Assembly: GCF_008386565.1 (NCBI RefSeq)
Contig: NZ_VUKA01000007.1
Span: forward strand, 73,369 to 137,368
Reading direction: 5' to 3'
DNA: 64,000 nucleotides
Source: Teichococcus oryzae
GTDB lineage: Bacteria; Pseudomonadota; Alphaproteobacteria; Acetobacterales; Acetobacteraceae
Part shown: piece after piece, positions 51,499 to 60,808 of the stretch
Layout of the letters: each line of letters starts with the position of its first letter
Numbering within the stretch: position 1 is the stretch's first letter
Made by a program: the position numbers and the translations under genes
Notes under the pieces: model-generated
What the model was told of the DNA's origin: nothing
The model's input: only the letters and a program-made list of their open reading frames with translations
The model's database searches: none

Positions 51499-52401
51499 TC
51501 AGGCTGCTTCCCAGGGGGCTTCCGGAAACGCCTCCAACGGCAGCTTCAGGTAACGGCGGCCATTCGCTTCGGGCGGTGGCAGGCGGCCACCACACAGATT
51601 GACTTGCAAGGCCGCGAGCATGAGGCGTGGAATGGGCAGGCTGCGGTCCCGTTCCTGCCGCAGCCGGACAAAGGCGGCTTCGTCCCGCGCCGCCTGCAGA
51701 TGGATGTTTTCGGCGCGCTGCTGCGCCACGCGGCTTTCCCAGGCGGGCGGGCGGCCATTCGGGCAATAATCATGGCCGGTGAACAACCGGGTCGAGTCCG
51801 GCAGGGCCAGGATGCGCCCGATCGAGTGCCACAGCGCCGCCGCGTCCCCACCCGGGAAATCGGCCCGCGCCGTGCCGGAATCCGGCATGAACAGCGTATC
51901 ATGGACAAAGGCGGCATCCCCGGCGACGAAGGTGACGGAGGCCAGGGTGTGGCCTGGCGTCAGCATCACCCGGACGGGCATCTCGCCGATCTGGAAGCAG
52001 TCGCCATCCTCGAACAGGCGGGACCACGGCGCTTCCTCGCCCAGCGCCGGCAGGTTGTAGAGGTCGCGCCACAAGGACCGGACCTCGGTGGTCCGGGCGC
52101 CGGTCGCCGTGGCGGCTCCGCTGCGCCGCCGCAGGTAGTCCGCGGCCGAGAAGTGATCGGCATGCGGATGGGTGTCGAGGATCCATTGCAGGCTGAGGCC
52201 GGCCATCTCGATGTGCCGCAGCAGCGCATCGGCCGAATCCGTCCCGATGCTGCCCGAGGCCGGATCGAAATCCAGCACCGGATCGATGATGGCGCAGCGG
52301 TGGGTGGCGGGATCGCTGACCACATACTGGACGCTGCCGGTGCGCGGGTCATGGAAGGCGGCGACCTCGGGCGAGGCGGGATGTGGGGGATGGCTGCTCA
52401 T
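51499..52401 (-). CDS. Metallo-beta-lactamase-fold hydrolase (ETHE1/BLH-like)
   Basis: This 300-residue MBL-fold protein carries the HxHxDH metal motif as THPHADH (about residues 77-83). Further ligands are the His of LTPGHTLASV and the Asp of AFVHDTLFMPDSG, ending with a His in FTGHDYCPNGR. The N-terminal HDPRTGSVQYVVSDPATHRC and CAIIDPVLDFDP match the persulfide dioxygenase-like (ETHE1, Blh, CstB) subgroup rather than glyoxalase II. It may therefore use glutathione persulfide as substrate, which is inference. No BigR-type regulator or rhodanese gene is adjacent. Confidence 0.83.
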   Translation of the reverse strand: MSSHPPHPASPEVAAFHDPRTGSVQYVVSDPATHRCAIIDPVLDFDPASGSIGTDSADALLRHIEMAGLSLQWILDTHPHADHFSAADYLRRRSGAATATGARTTEVRSLWRDLYNLPALGEEAPWSRLFEDGDCFQIGEMPVRVMLTPGHTLASVTFVAGDAAFVHDTLFMPDSGTARADFPGGDAAALWHSIGRILALPDSTRLFTGHDYCPNGRPPAWESRVAQQRAENIHLQAARDEAAFVRLRQERDRSLPIPRLMLAALQVNLCGGRLPPPEANGRRYLKLPLEAFPEAPWEAA

Positions 52402-52537
52402 GACGCTCCACTCGACGCGGGCGCAGTGAAAAGCTTGAACATGGCCGGGTCAACCCGGCGTCATGCCGGAGCCATGAAACGGTCATGAACGGAGCCCTGC
52501 GCCTCTGATAAGCCCTGCCGGCTCCCGGAGATCCGCC

Positions 52538-53179
52538 ATGCCCGCCAATGCGCCGAAAATCGCCGAAACCCGCATTCATCCTTCCGCCAAACTGCGCGAA
52601 GCGGCGATCGGCCGCTGCTGCGAGGTGCCGGAAGGCGTCATGATCGAATACGCCGAACTCGGGGATTACAGCTATCTCGGTCCCGGCAGCATGGTGGCGG
52701 ATGCCAGCATCGGCCGCTTCTGCGCCATCGCGGCAATGGTGCGGATCGGCGCGCCGAACCATCCCATGGACCGGCCTTCCCTGCACCGCTTCACCTATTG
52801 CCCCGAATACTACGACGCGGAAGCGGAGCGGGACGAAGCCTTCTTCGCCGCGCGCCGCGCCGCCCGGGTGACCATCGGCCATGACGTCTGGATCGGCCAT
52901 GGCGTCACCGTGCTGCCGGGCGTCAAGGTGGGCAATGGCGCGGTGCTGGCGGCGGGGGCGGTGGTCACCCGTGACGTGGCGCCCTACACCATTGTCGGCG
53001 GCGTGCCGGCGCGGCTGCTGCGGGAACGCTTCGCGCCGCCTTTGGCCGAGCGCCTGGAGCGCCTCGCCTGGTGGGACTGGCCGCTCGAGATCATCATGCG
53101 GCGCCTGCCATCCTTCCAATCCGGGGATGTTGCGGGATTCTGCGACCTTTGGGACCCGCAGCCCGCCGCACCGGGCTGA
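52538..53179 (+). CDS. Hexapeptide-repeat acetyltransferase, phosphonate-associated type
   Basis: This 213-residue left-handed beta-helix acyltransferase belongs to the xenobiotic acetyltransferase group. The central segment [20 protein letters not shown] and [20 protein letters not shown], with the following hexapeptide repeats and [19 protein letters not shown], match the small family that accompanies phosphonate (phn) gene clusters. The exact reaction is not known to me. GGAG precedes ATG 52538. No phn C-P lyase genes occur in this window, so the link to phosphonates is by family only. A histidine phosphatase gene follows 59 bp downstream. Confidence 0.8.
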   Translation: MPANAPKIAETRIHPSAKLREAAIGRCCEVPEGVMIEYAELGDYSYLGPGSMVADASIGRFCAIAAMVRIGAPNHPMDRPSLHRFTYCPEYYDAEAERDEAFFAARRAARVTIGHDVWIGHGVTVLPGVKVGNGAVLAAGAVVTRDVAPYTIVGGVPARLLRERFAPPLAERLERLAWWDWPLEIIMRRLPSFQSGDVAGFCDLWDPQPAAPG

Positions 53180-53238
53180 CGATTGCCCCGGTAACGACGG
53201 CGCGGGCCCGGCGTTTGTCTGCCAGCAATGGCAGAGGG

Positions 53239-54018
53239 ATGAGCGTGGGGATGAGCATGGCGCAGCACTGGCCCGACCGTCTCTGGATCGTCCGGCATGG
53301 GGAAAGCGCCGGCAATGTGGCGCGCGCCGCGGCGCAGGCCGCGCGGCAGGCGCGGATCGACATCGCCGAGCGGGATGTCGATGTGCCATTGAGCCCGCTG
53401 GGCGAGGCGCAATCGAGCAGCCTCGGCCGCTGGTTCGCCGGATTGCCGGCGGAGGAGCGGCCGGAGGTGCTGATCACCTCGCCCTATCGGCGGGCGCGGC
53501 AGACCGCTGAGCGGATCCGTGCCGCGGGCGCACTGGCGCCTAGCGCCGGGCGGCTCGTGGTGGATGAGCGGCTGCGCGAAAAGGAATTCGGCGTGCTCGA
53601 CCGCCTGACCCATCATGGCATTGCCGAGCATTACCCGGACCAGCTGGAGTTCCGCCGCTTCCTCGGCAAGTTCTACCACCGCCCACCCGGCGGCGAGAGC
53701 TGGTGCGACGTGATCCTGCGGCTGCGCAGCGCCCTCAACACCATCAGCCTGCATCATGGCGGACGGCGGGTGATGATCGTCGGCCATCAGGTGGTGGTGC
53801 TTTGCCTGCGATACCTGCTGGAAGGGCTGACGGAGGAAGAGATCCTGGCCATCGACCGCGAGGCCGACGTGGCGAATTGCGGACTGACCGAATACGCCTT
53901 CGATCCGGGCCTGGAGGAGGATGGCGGGCTTGTTCTGCGCCGCTACAACTTCACCGTGCCGCTGGAACGGGAAGGCACGCCCACGACCCGTGAGCCGCCT
54001 GGTGGAGCGCCGCGATGA
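53239..54018 (+). CDS. Histidine phosphatase family protein (PGAM-like)
   Basis: This protein of about 259 residues is a histidine phosphatase superfamily member. The catalytic RHG motif reads LWIVRHGESAGN near the N-terminus, ITSPYRRARQTAERI follows (second-site Arg), and the other active-site His lies in MIVGHQVVVLCLRYLLEG. REKEFGVLDRLT is the usual acid segment. The start is unclear: ATG 53239 has AGAGGG only one or two bases away, while 53251 and 53257 are possible. The stop overlaps nnrD by 4 nt, so the two are coupled. Substrate is unknown. Confidence 0.83.
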   Translation: MSVGMSMAQHWPDRLWIVRHGESAGNVARAAAQAARQARIDIAERDVDVPLSPLGEAQSSSLGRWFAGLPAEERPEVLITSPYRRARQTAERIRAAGALAPSAGRLVVDERLREKEFGVLDRLTHHGIAEHYPDQLEFRRFLGKFYHRPPGGESWCDVILRLRSALNTISLHHGGRRVMIVGHQVVVLCLRYLLEGLTEEEILAIDREADVANCGLTEYAFDPGLEEDGGLVLRRYNFTVPLEREGTPTTREPPGGAPR

Positions 54019-54902
54019 GCAGCGGCGCGATGCTCGATGCCGCCTTGCTGCGCGGCCTCCCGCTGCCCCGGCATGGGGAGGGCGACGACAAGAACGCCCG
54101 TGGGGCGGTGCTCGTGGCCGGTGGCTGCCGCGAGGTGCCGGGGGCCGTCCTGCTGGCCGGGACCGCGGCGCTGCGGGCGGGTGCCGGGCGGCTGCAACTG
54201 GCCAGCGCCGCCTCCGTCGCCGTGCCAATGGCTCTGGCCATGCCGGAGGCGCGGGTGATCGCCCTGCCGGAAACGCCGGACGGCGCCATCGACGGATCGG
54301 CGGCGGATCTGCTGGCGGAGCGCGCGGCGCGTGCCGGCGCGCTGGTTCTGGGGCCGGGGATGATGGGCGGCGGGCACAGCGCCGACCTTGTGGCCGGCCT
54401 GCTGCCGAAGCTGGAAGGGCCGGCGCTGGTGCTGGACGGCGCCGTGCTGGAAGCCTTGCCGGACCAGCGGGAGGTGCTGCGGCGTCATGCGGGCCGCGCC
54501 GTGATCACGCCGCATGACGGGGAAATGGCGCGGCTGCTGGGCACCTCCCGCCAAGCGGTGCTGGCCGATCCGCTTTCCGCCGCCCGCGAGGCCGCGGCGC
54601 GGCTCCAGGTGGTGACGGTGATGAAGGGCGGCTGCACCCATGTGGTGACGCCGGAAGGCCGGTCCTGGCGCCATGATGCCGGCAATGCCGGGCTCGCCAC
54701 ATCCGGCTCCGGCGACGTGCTGGCGGGCGTGATCGCGGGGCTCCTGGCGCGCGGCGCGGCGCCGCTGAAGGCGGCCCTTTGGGGCGTTTTCCTGCATGGG
54801 GAGGCCGGGCGCCGGCTGGCGCGCGACCAGGGGCCGGTCGGCTTTCTGGCGCGTGAGCTGCCGGCCGGGCTGCCGCGCATCCTGGCGGAGATGGCCGGGT
54901 GA
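54015..54902 (+). CDS. nnrD: ADP-dependent (S)-NAD(P)H-hydrate dehydratase
   Basis: This 295-residue ribokinase-like enzyme repairs hydrated NADH and NADPH. The nucleotide-binding C-terminal motif reads GLATSGSGDVLAGVIAGLLA (about residues 228-247), and VMKGGCTHVVTPEGR and AVITPHDGEMARLLG are also family blocks. It corresponds to the C-terminal half of E. coli YjeF. The N-terminal NAD(P)HX epimerase half is absent and must be encoded elsewhere. It overlaps the histidine phosphatase gene by 4 nt (ATGA). The enzyme acts in the cytoplasm. Confidence 0.88.
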   Translation: MSSGAMLDAALLRGLPLPRHGEGDDKNARGAVLVAGGCREVPGAVLLAGTAALRAGAGRLQLASAASVAVPMALAMPEARVIALPETPDGAIDGSAADLLAERAARAGALVLGPGMMGGGHSADLVAGLLPKLEGPALVLDGAVLEALPDQREVLRRHAGRAVITPHDGEMARLLGTSRQAVLADPLSAAREAAARLQVVTVMKGGCTHVVTPEGRSWRHDAGNAGLATSGSGDVLAGVIAGLLARGAAPLKAALWGVFLHGEAGRRLARDQGPVGFLARELPAGLPRILAEMAG

Positions 54903-54986
54903 TGCCGCCCCCATGGCGGAACCCTGGCCTGCCCCCATGTTCCGCGGGCGGCGCCCTTGCCGCATCCAGAAGCGTGGGAAATGTTG

Positions 54987-55874
54987 ATGCCGGAACCGTT
55001 TCGCTTCCTGGTCGCCGAAAGCGAGAGCCCCGAGGATCGTGAAGCACGGCGCGCCAGCGCCGGCCGCAGTTCCGGCGAAACCTATGCGGACACGCTGCGG
55101 GCGCTGGCGCCCGGCGCGATCTGTGACCAGGTGAAGCCGGCGGAGGAAAGCGCCCCTGCGCCGGACGCGGCCATGATCGCGCGCTACGACGCGGTGTTCC
55201 TGTGCGGCTCGCCCCTGCATGTCTACAGCGACACGCCGGAAACGCGCCGCCTCCTGGGCTTCATGCGCGCCGTCTTCGCCGCCGGCGCGCCGGCCTTCGG
55301 TTCCTGCGCCGGCCTGCAGGTGGCGGCGGCAGCGGCCGGAGGCCAGGTCGGCGCACGGAAGCAGGGCCAGGAGGCAGGCTTCGCCCGGCGCATCACCGCC
55401 ACGGCGGAAGGCCGCGCGCACCCCCTGCTGGCGGGCCGCCCCGCCGCCTTCGACGCGCCCGCCATCCATTCCGACGAGGTGACGCGGCTGCCGCCGGGCG
55501 CCACGCTGCTCGCCACCAGCGACGGCACGCCGATCCAGGCCGCGGAGATCCGGCACGGCGCCGGCGTGTTCTGGGGCGTCCAGTACCATCCGGAATTGTC
55601 GCTGCGGGAAGTGGCCGAAGCCTTGCGACGGCAATCGGAAGGGCTGGTCCGGGGCGGGCTGGCGCGGGATGGGGACGCGGTGGAACGCCATGCCGCGAAG
55701 ATCGAGGCCCTGGCCGCCGATCCGGGCCGCCGCGACCTTGCCTGGCAGCTTGGTCTGGACCGGCAGGTGACGGAGGCCGCCTTGCGCCGGACGGAGCTGC
55801 GCAACTTCATCCGGCATCTGGCCGAGCCCCGGCGCGCGCGCCGCTGCGCGGCCAGGCCGGGCGGCTTCCCCTAG
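54987..55874 (+). CDS. Class I glutamine amidotransferase-like protein
   Basis: This 295-residue GATase1 protein has the nucleophile Cys in [17 protein letters not shown] (about residues 102-118) and the His-Glu pair in [15 protein letters not shown]. The first part ([20 protein letters not shown]) and the C-terminal 90 residues (from [12 protein letters not shown]) are extra relative to the minimal domain. It may act as a gamma-glutamyl hydrolase or a stand-alone glutaminase. ATG 54987 is favoured because GGGAA is 6 nt upstream. ATG 54981 is two codons earlier. No obvious synthase partner is adjacent. Confidence 0.8.
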   Translation: MPEPFRFLVAESESPEDREARRASAGRSSGETYADTLRALAPGAICDQVKPAEESAPAPDAAMIARYDAVFLCGSPLHVYSDTPETRRLLGFMRAVFAAGAPAFGSCAGLQVAAAAAGGQVGARKQGQEAGFARRITATAEGRAHPLLAGRPAAFDAPAIHSDEVTRLPPGATLLATSDGTPIQAAEIRHGAGVFWGVQYHPELSLREVAEALRRQSEGLVRGGLARDGDAVERHAAKIEALAADPGRRDLAWQLGLDRQVTEAALRRTELRNFIRHLAEPRRARRCAARPGGFP

Positions 55875-56044
55875 GCCGGCGAGGCGTTCCGCCCGCTCCG
55901 CTGCCTGGATCAGGGGCGTTCCATGAGAAGGGTGTCGCGGCGGCCATGCCGCGTGCCAGGATGGGCTGCCTCGCCCCGTCCGGCGAAGGCCATGACGCGC
56001 CGGCACGGAACCGGCCGCGCCAGCAACAGGGGGGAGGAGCGCGC

Positions 56045-57205
56045 ATGATCACGGGCCTGCATTTCGACCTTGGTGAAATGGCCGACGCGCTGCGGGAGCA
56101 GGTTTCGGCCTTTGCCGCCGACGAGATCGCGCCGCGTGCCGCCGGGATCGACGCGAGCAACAGCTTTCCGATGGAGCTGTGGAGCCGGTTCGGCGCCATG
56201 GGCCTGCTCGGCGTCACCGTCGAGGAGGAATATGGCGGCGCCGGCATGGGCTATCTGGAGCATGTGGTGGCGATGGAGGAGATCAGCCGCGCTTCCGCCT
56301 CCGTCGGCCTGTCCTATGGCGCGCATTCCAATCTGTGCGTCAACCAGATCCGTCGCAATGGCAGCGAGGAGCAGAAGCGCCGCTACCTGCCGCGCCTGAT
56401 CTCGGGGGAGCATGTCGGCGCGCTGGCGATGAGCGAGCCCGGCGCGGGCTCGGACGTGGTCAGCATGCGGCTGCGTGCCGACCGGCGCGGCGACCGCTTC
56501 GTGCTGAACGGCACCAAGATGTGGATCACCAACGGGCCGGACGCCGATGTGCTGGTGGTCTACGCCAAGACCGATCCGGAGGCCGGGCCGCGCGGCATCA
56601 CCGCCTTCCTGATCGAGAAGAGCTTTCCCGGCTTCCGCACGGCGCAGAAGCTCGACAAGCTCGGCATGCGGGGCTCCAACACCTGCGAGCTGGTTTTCGA
56701 GGATTGCGAAGTGCCGGCCGACAACGTCATGGGCGGTGTCGGCCAGGGGGTCAGGGTGCTGATGAGCGGCCTCGACTACGAGCGGGCGGTGCTGGCGGCG
56801 GGGCCTCTCGGCATCATGCAGGCCTGCCTCGACGTGGTGCTGCCCTATGTGCATGAGCGCCGCCAGTTCGGCCGGGCGATCGGCGAGTTCCAGCTGATGC
56901 AGGGCAAGATCGCCGACATGTACACGGTGACGAGCGCCGCCAGATCCTATGTCTATGCCGTGGCCCGCGCCTGCGACCAGGGCCGGGTCACGCGCAAGGA
57001 CGCGGCGGGAGCCATTCTCTACGCCGCGGAAAAGGCCACCTGGATGGCGCTGGAAGCGATCCAGGCGCTGGGCGGCAATGGCTACATCAACGATTATCCG
57101 ACAGGCCGGCTGTTGCGCGACGCCAAGCTGTACGAGATCGGCGCGGGCACCTCCGAGATCCGGCGGATGCTGATCGGCCGGGAACTGTTCAACGAGACCG
57201 CGTGA
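56045..57205 (+). CDS. ivd: Isovaleryl-CoA dehydrogenase
   Basis: This 386-residue FAD-dependent acyl-CoA dehydrogenase oxidises isovaleryl-CoA to 3-methylcrotonyl-CoA in leucine breakdown. The segment [20 protein letters not shown] is characteristic of the isovaleryl subgroup. [10 protein letters not shown] and [10 protein letters not shown] are FAD contacts. The catalytic Glu lies in [18 protein letters not shown], as in isovaleryl-CoA dehydrogenase, rather than near the C-terminus. GGAGGAG lies 6-8 nt before ATG 56045. The usual neighbours for methylcrotonyl-CoA carboxylase are not in the window. Confidence 0.9.
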   Translation: MITGLHFDLGEMADALREQVSAFAADEIAPRAAGIDASNSFPMELWSRFGAMGLLGVTVEEEYGGAGMGYLEHVVAMEEISRASASVGLSYGAHSNLCVNQIRRNGSEEQKRRYLPRLISGEHVGALAMSEPGAGSDVVSMRLRADRRGDRFVLNGTKMWITNGPDADVLVVYAKTDPEAGPRGITAFLIEKSFPGFRTAQKLDKLGMRGSNTCELVFEDCEVPADNVMGGVGQGVRVLMSGLDYERAVLAAGPLGIMQACLDVVLPYVHERRQFGRAIGEFQLMQGKIADMYTVTSAARSYVYAVARACDQGRVTRKDAAGAILYAAEKATWMALEAIQALGGNGYINDYPTGRLLRDAKLYEIGAGTSEIRRMLIGRELFNETA

Positions 57206-57214
57206 AAACCCTGA

Positions 57215-57243
57215 CGGCGGCAACGGCCCGCGCCGTGCCGCCG
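57215..57243. terminator. Stable hairpin between convergent ivd and Bug-protein genes
   Basis: CGGCGGCA (57215-57222) pairs with TGCCGCCG (57236-57243), and inside it CGGC (57224-57227) pairs with GCCG (57232-57235) around a CCGC loop, leaving one bulged A. Twelve base pairs result. On the minus strand a GTTTT run follows (57206-57210 region), so it should end the Bug-protein transcript, and possibly ivd too. Confidence 0.65.
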
Positions 57244-57247
57244 CCCG

Positions 57248-58270
57248 TCAATCCACCGTGGCGCCGGATGCGCGGACGATCGGCACCCACAGATCGACCT
57301 CCTCCTTCACATACCGGGCAAAACGCTCCGGCGTGTAGCCGCGCATGGCAGGCGTGCCCATCTCATCCAGGCGCTGGCGGATCGCCGGGTCTTCCAGGGC
57401 TTCGTTGATCGCTGCGTTCATCCGCGTGACGCTGTCCGCCGGCAGGCCCGCCGGGCCGAAGATTCCGTACCAGGAATAGGCTTTGTAATCCCCCAGGCCG
57501 GCTTCCGCCGCCGTGGGCACGTCCGGCATCAGGCTGGAGCGCTCCTCGGTCGCCACGAACAGCGTCCTCACCTGGCCAGCCCGGTTGTAGGGCAGCATCA
57601 GGCTGGGGATGTCGCTGTTGAAATGCACCTCGCCGGCCAGCATGGCGGTGAAGACCTGGCCGGCGCCGCGATAGGGAACATGCACCGCCGACGCCCCGAT
57701 GCGCTGCAGGAAGCTGGCCGAGGCAAGATGGCCCGTCGAGCCGATGCCGCTGCTGCCATAGGAATACCTGCCGGGATTGGCCCGCAGCCGGGCCACCCAT
57801 TCCGCGGTGTCGCGAACCGCCACGCCCTTGGTGATCACGCTGTGGCAGATGGGAATGAAGTTGGTGGGCGCGATGGCGGTCAGGTCCCTGACCGGATCAT
57901 AGGGCAGCTTGCTGTACAGGCCGGCCGCGACACCCGTCGAGGACAAGGTCGCGAGCACCAGCGTGTAGCCATCGGGCGGGGATTTCGCGACGAAATCTAC
58001 CCCCAGCGTGCTGCCGGCGCCGGGGCGGTTCTCCACCACGATGCTTTGCCCGAGCAGTTCCGACAGCTTCGGCGCCAGCAGCCGCACGGTGATGTCGGTG
58101 CCGCCGCCCGGGCCAAAGGGAACCACCAGGCGGATGGGGTGGCTCGGCCAGGAGCGATCCTGGGCGCGCAGCAGCGCGGGCCGCACCAAGGCCGCCCCCG
58201 CGAGGCCGAGGCCCAGCATTCCACGGCGCGTGGCAATGACGCGGGAGGGATGATGATTCCTGTCCGTCAT
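57248..58270 (-). CDS. Tripartite tricarboxylate transporter binding protein (Bug family)
   Basis: This 340-residue periplasmic binding protein is of the TctC/Bug type. Signal peptide RRGMLGLGLAGAALVRPALL is followed by the family start WPSHPIRLVVPFGPGGGTDI, then VVENRPGAGSTLGVDFVAKS and PPDGYTLVLATLS, all hallmarks. Such proteins bind carboxylates and work with a TctA/TctB pair, which is not present here. The ATG at 58270 has GGAG about 8 nt upstream. It is convergent with ivd and divergent from the ketopantoate-reductase-like gene. It probably serves uptake for the catabolic genes further right. Confidence 0.9.
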   Translation of the reverse strand: MTDRNHHPSRVIATRRGMLGLGLAGAALVRPALLRAQDRSWPSHPIRLVVPFGPGGGTDITVRLLAPKLSELLGQSIVVENRPGAGSTLGVDFVAKSPPDGYTLVLATLSSTGVAAGLYSKLPYDPVRDLTAIAPTNFIPICHSVITKGVAVRDTAEWVARLRANPGRYSYGSSGIGSTGHLASASFLQRIGASAVHVPYRGAGQVFTAMLAGEVHFNSDIPSLMLPYNRAGQVRTLFVATEERSSLMPDVPTAAEAGLGDYKAYSWYGIFGPAGLPADSVTRMNAAINEALEDPAIRQRLDEMGTPAMRGYTPERFARYVKEEVDLWVPIVRASGATVD

Positions 58271-58554
58271 GGTCGGATCACTCCTGTGGCTGGTGGCGGT
58301 GTTCCCGCTGTGGCCCCGCTTTCACGATGGCAGCCCTGCATCGGGATGGCCCGCGCTTGTTCAGCAGGATCGGCACGCCGGCGGATATGACAAGGCCGGC
58401 TGCCATGAAGGATGCGCCTTTCCCGTCCGCCTGCGCCACATCCGCCCGGCCTGACCCACCAGATCGCCGCCAGGCGCCGTGAGGATGCCGCCCGAGGAAT
58501 GATCCGTTTGCGGGCCTGCTGCGTTGTGCTGGGTGAAACGAGGGAGGAAGCCGA

Positions 58555-59577
58555 ATGGCCGAACCGGTGGTGATCTGGGGCGCGGGCGCGATCGGCGGCA
58601 CGATCGGCGCCTTTCTGCGGCGGGCCGGGCATGAGGTGATGTTTGTCGATGTGGTGCCGGAGCATGTGGCCGCCATTGCCGCGGGCCGCCTGCGGATCGA
58701 AGGGCCGGCGGCCAGTTTCACGACCGGCGGCCCGGCCTTCCTGCCAGGGAAGGTGCAGGGCCGGTACCGGCTGATCATCCTGGCCGTGAAGGCGCATCAC
58801 ACCACGGCGGCGACCCGCGCCCTTTTGCCGCATCTGGCCGAGGATGGCGCCGTGGTTTCCTGCCAGAACGGTTTGAACGAGCTCACCATCGCCGACATTG
58901 TCGGCCGTTCCCGCACCATCGGCGCCTTCGTGAACTTTTATGCCGATTACCTGGAGCCGGGGCGGATCAGCTACGCCAAGCGCGGCGCCGTGGTGGTGGG
59001 CGAGCTGGACGGCGCGCGGACGCCGCGCCTGGCGGCGCTGCACGGCCTGCTAAGGGATTTCGAACCCGATGCCATCCTGAGCGGCAATGTTTTCGGCTAT
59101 CTATGGGGCAAGGCCGGCTATGGCGCGATCCTGAAGGCTTCGGCGCTGACCGATGACACCATCGCGGATTTCATCGCTTCCCCCGCCCGGCGGCCGATGA
59201 TCGTGGCTCTGGTGCGGGAGATCCTCGCCGTCGCCGCGGCCGAGGGTGTGACGCCGCTGGGCTTCGATGGCTTCGACCCCCAGGCCTTCCTCAAGGGTGA
59301 CGCCGCCGCGATCGAGCTGTCCATGGGAAGGATGGAAAGCTTCAACCGCGGCTCCGCCAAGCCGCGCAGCGGCATCTGGCGCGATCTCGCGGTGCGGAAG
59401 CGCCCAACGGATGTCGCGGCGCAGCTTGCTCCCGTCCGGGCGGCGGCGCGCCGGCACGGATTGCGCATGCCGCTGGCGGATGAGCTGGTGGCGCTGGTCG
59501 GGGAGATCGAGCGCGGCACGCGCGTCATTGGCGACGAAGCCGCCGACGCGCTCTGCGCCGTGGCGGCGAGGGGATGA
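58555..59577 (+). CDS. Ketopantoate reductase family protein (PanE/ApbA-like)
   Basis: This 340-residue NADPH-dependent 2-hydroxyacid dehydrogenase belongs to the ketopantoate reductase family. The Rossmann motif is VIWGAGAIGGTIGAFLRRAG (about residues 6-25), with AVKAHHTTAATRALLPHL and SCQNGLNEL as family blocks. The catalytic Lys is expected in LWGKAGYGAILKA. It is longer than E. coli PanE (303). In this setting, next to a Bug protein, a LacI regulator and dehydratase/lyase genes, it may act on a branched 2-oxoacid other than ketopantoate. GGGAGG lies before ATG 58555. Confidence 0.85.
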   Translation: MAEPVVIWGAGAIGGTIGAFLRRAGHEVMFVDVVPEHVAAIAAGRLRIEGPAASFTTGGPAFLPGKVQGRYRLIILAVKAHHTTAATRALLPHLAEDGAVVSCQNGLNELTIADIVGRSRTIGAFVNFYADYLEPGRISYAKRGAVVVGELDGARTPRLAALHGLLRDFEPDAILSGNVFGYLWGKAGYGAILKASALTDDTIADFIASPARRPMIVALVREILAVAAAEGVTPLGFDGFDPQAFLKGDAAAIELSMGRMESFNRGSAKPRSGIWRDLAVRKRPTDVAAQLAPVRAAARRHGLRMPLADELVALVGEIERGTRVIGDEAADALCAVAARG

Positions 59578-59597
59578 ACCGGGCCGCCCGCCCCCCG

Positions 59598-60638
59598 TCA
59601 GGCGGGCAGGCGTGCCGAGTGGCGGCGGATCAGCGTGCCCCGCAGCAGCACGACCTCCTGCGGAAGTGCGGCACCGCCGATCCGCGCCATCAGCAGGTCG
59701 AGCCCACGCCCGATCATCGCCTGCAATGGCTGGGCCACGGTGGTGAGGCGGTAGGGCGGGCCGGCGGCGAGGGCGATGCCATCGGCGCCCACCACGGAAA
59801 TATCGCCCGGCACGGACAGCCCCGCTTCCCGCAGCGCATCCATGACGCCCATGGCCAGCACATCGCTGACACCGAACACGGCATCCGGCCGTTGCGGCGC
59901 AGGTAGCGCGGCGATGGCCTGCCCGGCGGCATAGCCTGCCGCGTGGCTGGCGCCGCCGTTGAAGCAGGCCGGCGCCGCGAGCCCCGCGGCGGCGATGCCG
60001 CGGGCGAAGCCTTCAGCCCGCCGGGTGCTGGTGGAGGTGTCGGCATTGCCCGTGACCACCGCCAGCCGCCGGTGCCCCGCCGCCGCCAGCAATCCGGCGA
60101 GGGCCTCGCCGGCGGCATGGTTGTCGCAGGCCACCGCGCTTTCGAACTGGCGCGGGACGCGGTTCACCATCACCACGGGAACGCCATTGGCGGCGCAGAT
60201 GGCGGCGGCGCGCGATGACAGCTCGGCCGAGGTGATGAGACAGCCATCCACGCGGTATTGCGTCAGCGCCTCGGCCGTCGCGTCCTCGATCGGGCCATGA
60301 CCGGCATGCAGCAGCAGCAGGCGGGAGCCCCTGGCTGCCGCCTGGGTCACCGCCTCCTGCATCATCTCGGCGTAAACCGGGTTCTCCATCGGCCCCAGGA
60401 CCAGGCCGATCAGGCCGCTGCGGCCGCTCACCAGGGTGCGGGCCAGGGCATTGGGGGTGTAGCCGGTTTCGGCGGCCAGGGCCGCGATGCGGGCGCGGAC
60501 CTCGGCGGAGATGCGGGGATCCCCCCGCAAGGCCCGCGACACGGTGGAAGCAGCCACGCCTGCCCGGCGGGCGAGACTGCCCACCGTGGGGCGGCGGGCC
60601 GGCCCACCCTGGCCGGGGGGAAGCGGGGCATCATCCAT
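59598..60638 (-). CDS. LacI-family transcriptional regulator
   Basis: This 346-residue LacI/GalR regulator has an N-terminal helix-turn-helix and hinge (VGSLARRAGVAASTVSRALR at residues about 19-38, then YTPNALARTLVSGRSGLIGL). The periplasmic-binding-protein-like core follows (ENPVYAEMMQEAVTQAAARG, later GVSDVLAMGVMDALREAGLS and ISVVGADGIALA). It is divergent from the leuC-type gene, and the 166-bp gap has a quasi-palindromic LacI-type operator. It very likely represses the dehydratase-lyase genes and responds to their substrate. The start ATG at 60638 lacks a strong ribosome-binding site. Confidence 0.92.
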   Translation of the reverse strand: MDDAPLPPGQGGPARRPTVGSLARRAGVAASTVSRALRGDPRISAEVRARIAALAAETGYTPNALARTLVSGRSGLIGLVLGPMENPVYAEMMQEAVTQAAARGSRLLLLHAGHGPIEDATAEALTQYRVDGCLITSAELSSRAAAICAANGVPVVMVNRVPRQFESAVACDNHAAGEALAGLLAAAGHRRLAVVTGNADTSTSTRRAEGFARGIAAAGLAAPACFNGGASHAAGYAAGQAIAALPAPQRPDAVFGVSDVLAMGVMDALREAGLSVPGDISVVGADGIALAAGPPYRLTTVAQPLQAMIGRGLDLLMARIGGAALPQEVVLLRGTLIRRHSARLPA

Positions 60639-60669
60639 GGGGAATGGTTACCAGTCCTTGGAACGCAGC

Positions 60670-60681
60670 GCAAAGCGTTGC
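60670..60681. promoter_or_regulatory. Candidate LacI-family operator
   Basis: GCAAAGCGTTGC is a near-palindrome (10 of 12 positions symmetric) with a GC centre, as in many LacI-family sites. A wider pair AACGC (60662-60666) and GCGTT (60675-60679) overlaps it. It lies 32 bp upstream of the LacI gene and about 25 bp upstream of the -35 box of the leuC-side promoter. Confidence 0.5.
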
Positions 60682-60706
60682 ACTCAAGGATCAACCGAAT
60701 TCCAGG

Positions 60707-60735
60707 TTCACCCTGTTCGAACACTGTGCTATCGA
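60707..60735 (+). promoter_or_regulatory. Candidate promoter of the dehydratase-lyase genes
   Basis: TTCACC (60707-60712) and TATCGA (60730-60735) are 17 bp apart, and a TG lies just before the -10 (TGCTATCGA), giving an extended -10. The first start codon is about 47 bp downstream. Confidence 0.45.
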
Positions 60736-60781
60736 TTGCGCAGAAAATGCCGGCGAGCCGGTCCGCAAGGGAGTTGAAGAC

Positions 60782-60808
60782 ATGGAACCGTCCGGGACGA
60801 CGCGATGA
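60782..60808 (+). CDS. 8-codon upstream ORF overlapping the leuC-type start
   Basis: ATG 60782 encodes MEPSGTTR and stops at TGA 60806-60808, which overlaps the next ATG (60805) as ATGA. AGGGAG lies 8-9 nt before this ATG and is the only good ribosome-binding site in the leader. The large gene has only a weak GGGAC. Ribosomes may therefore load here and reinitiate at 60805. Confidence 0.45.
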   Translation: MEPSGTTR

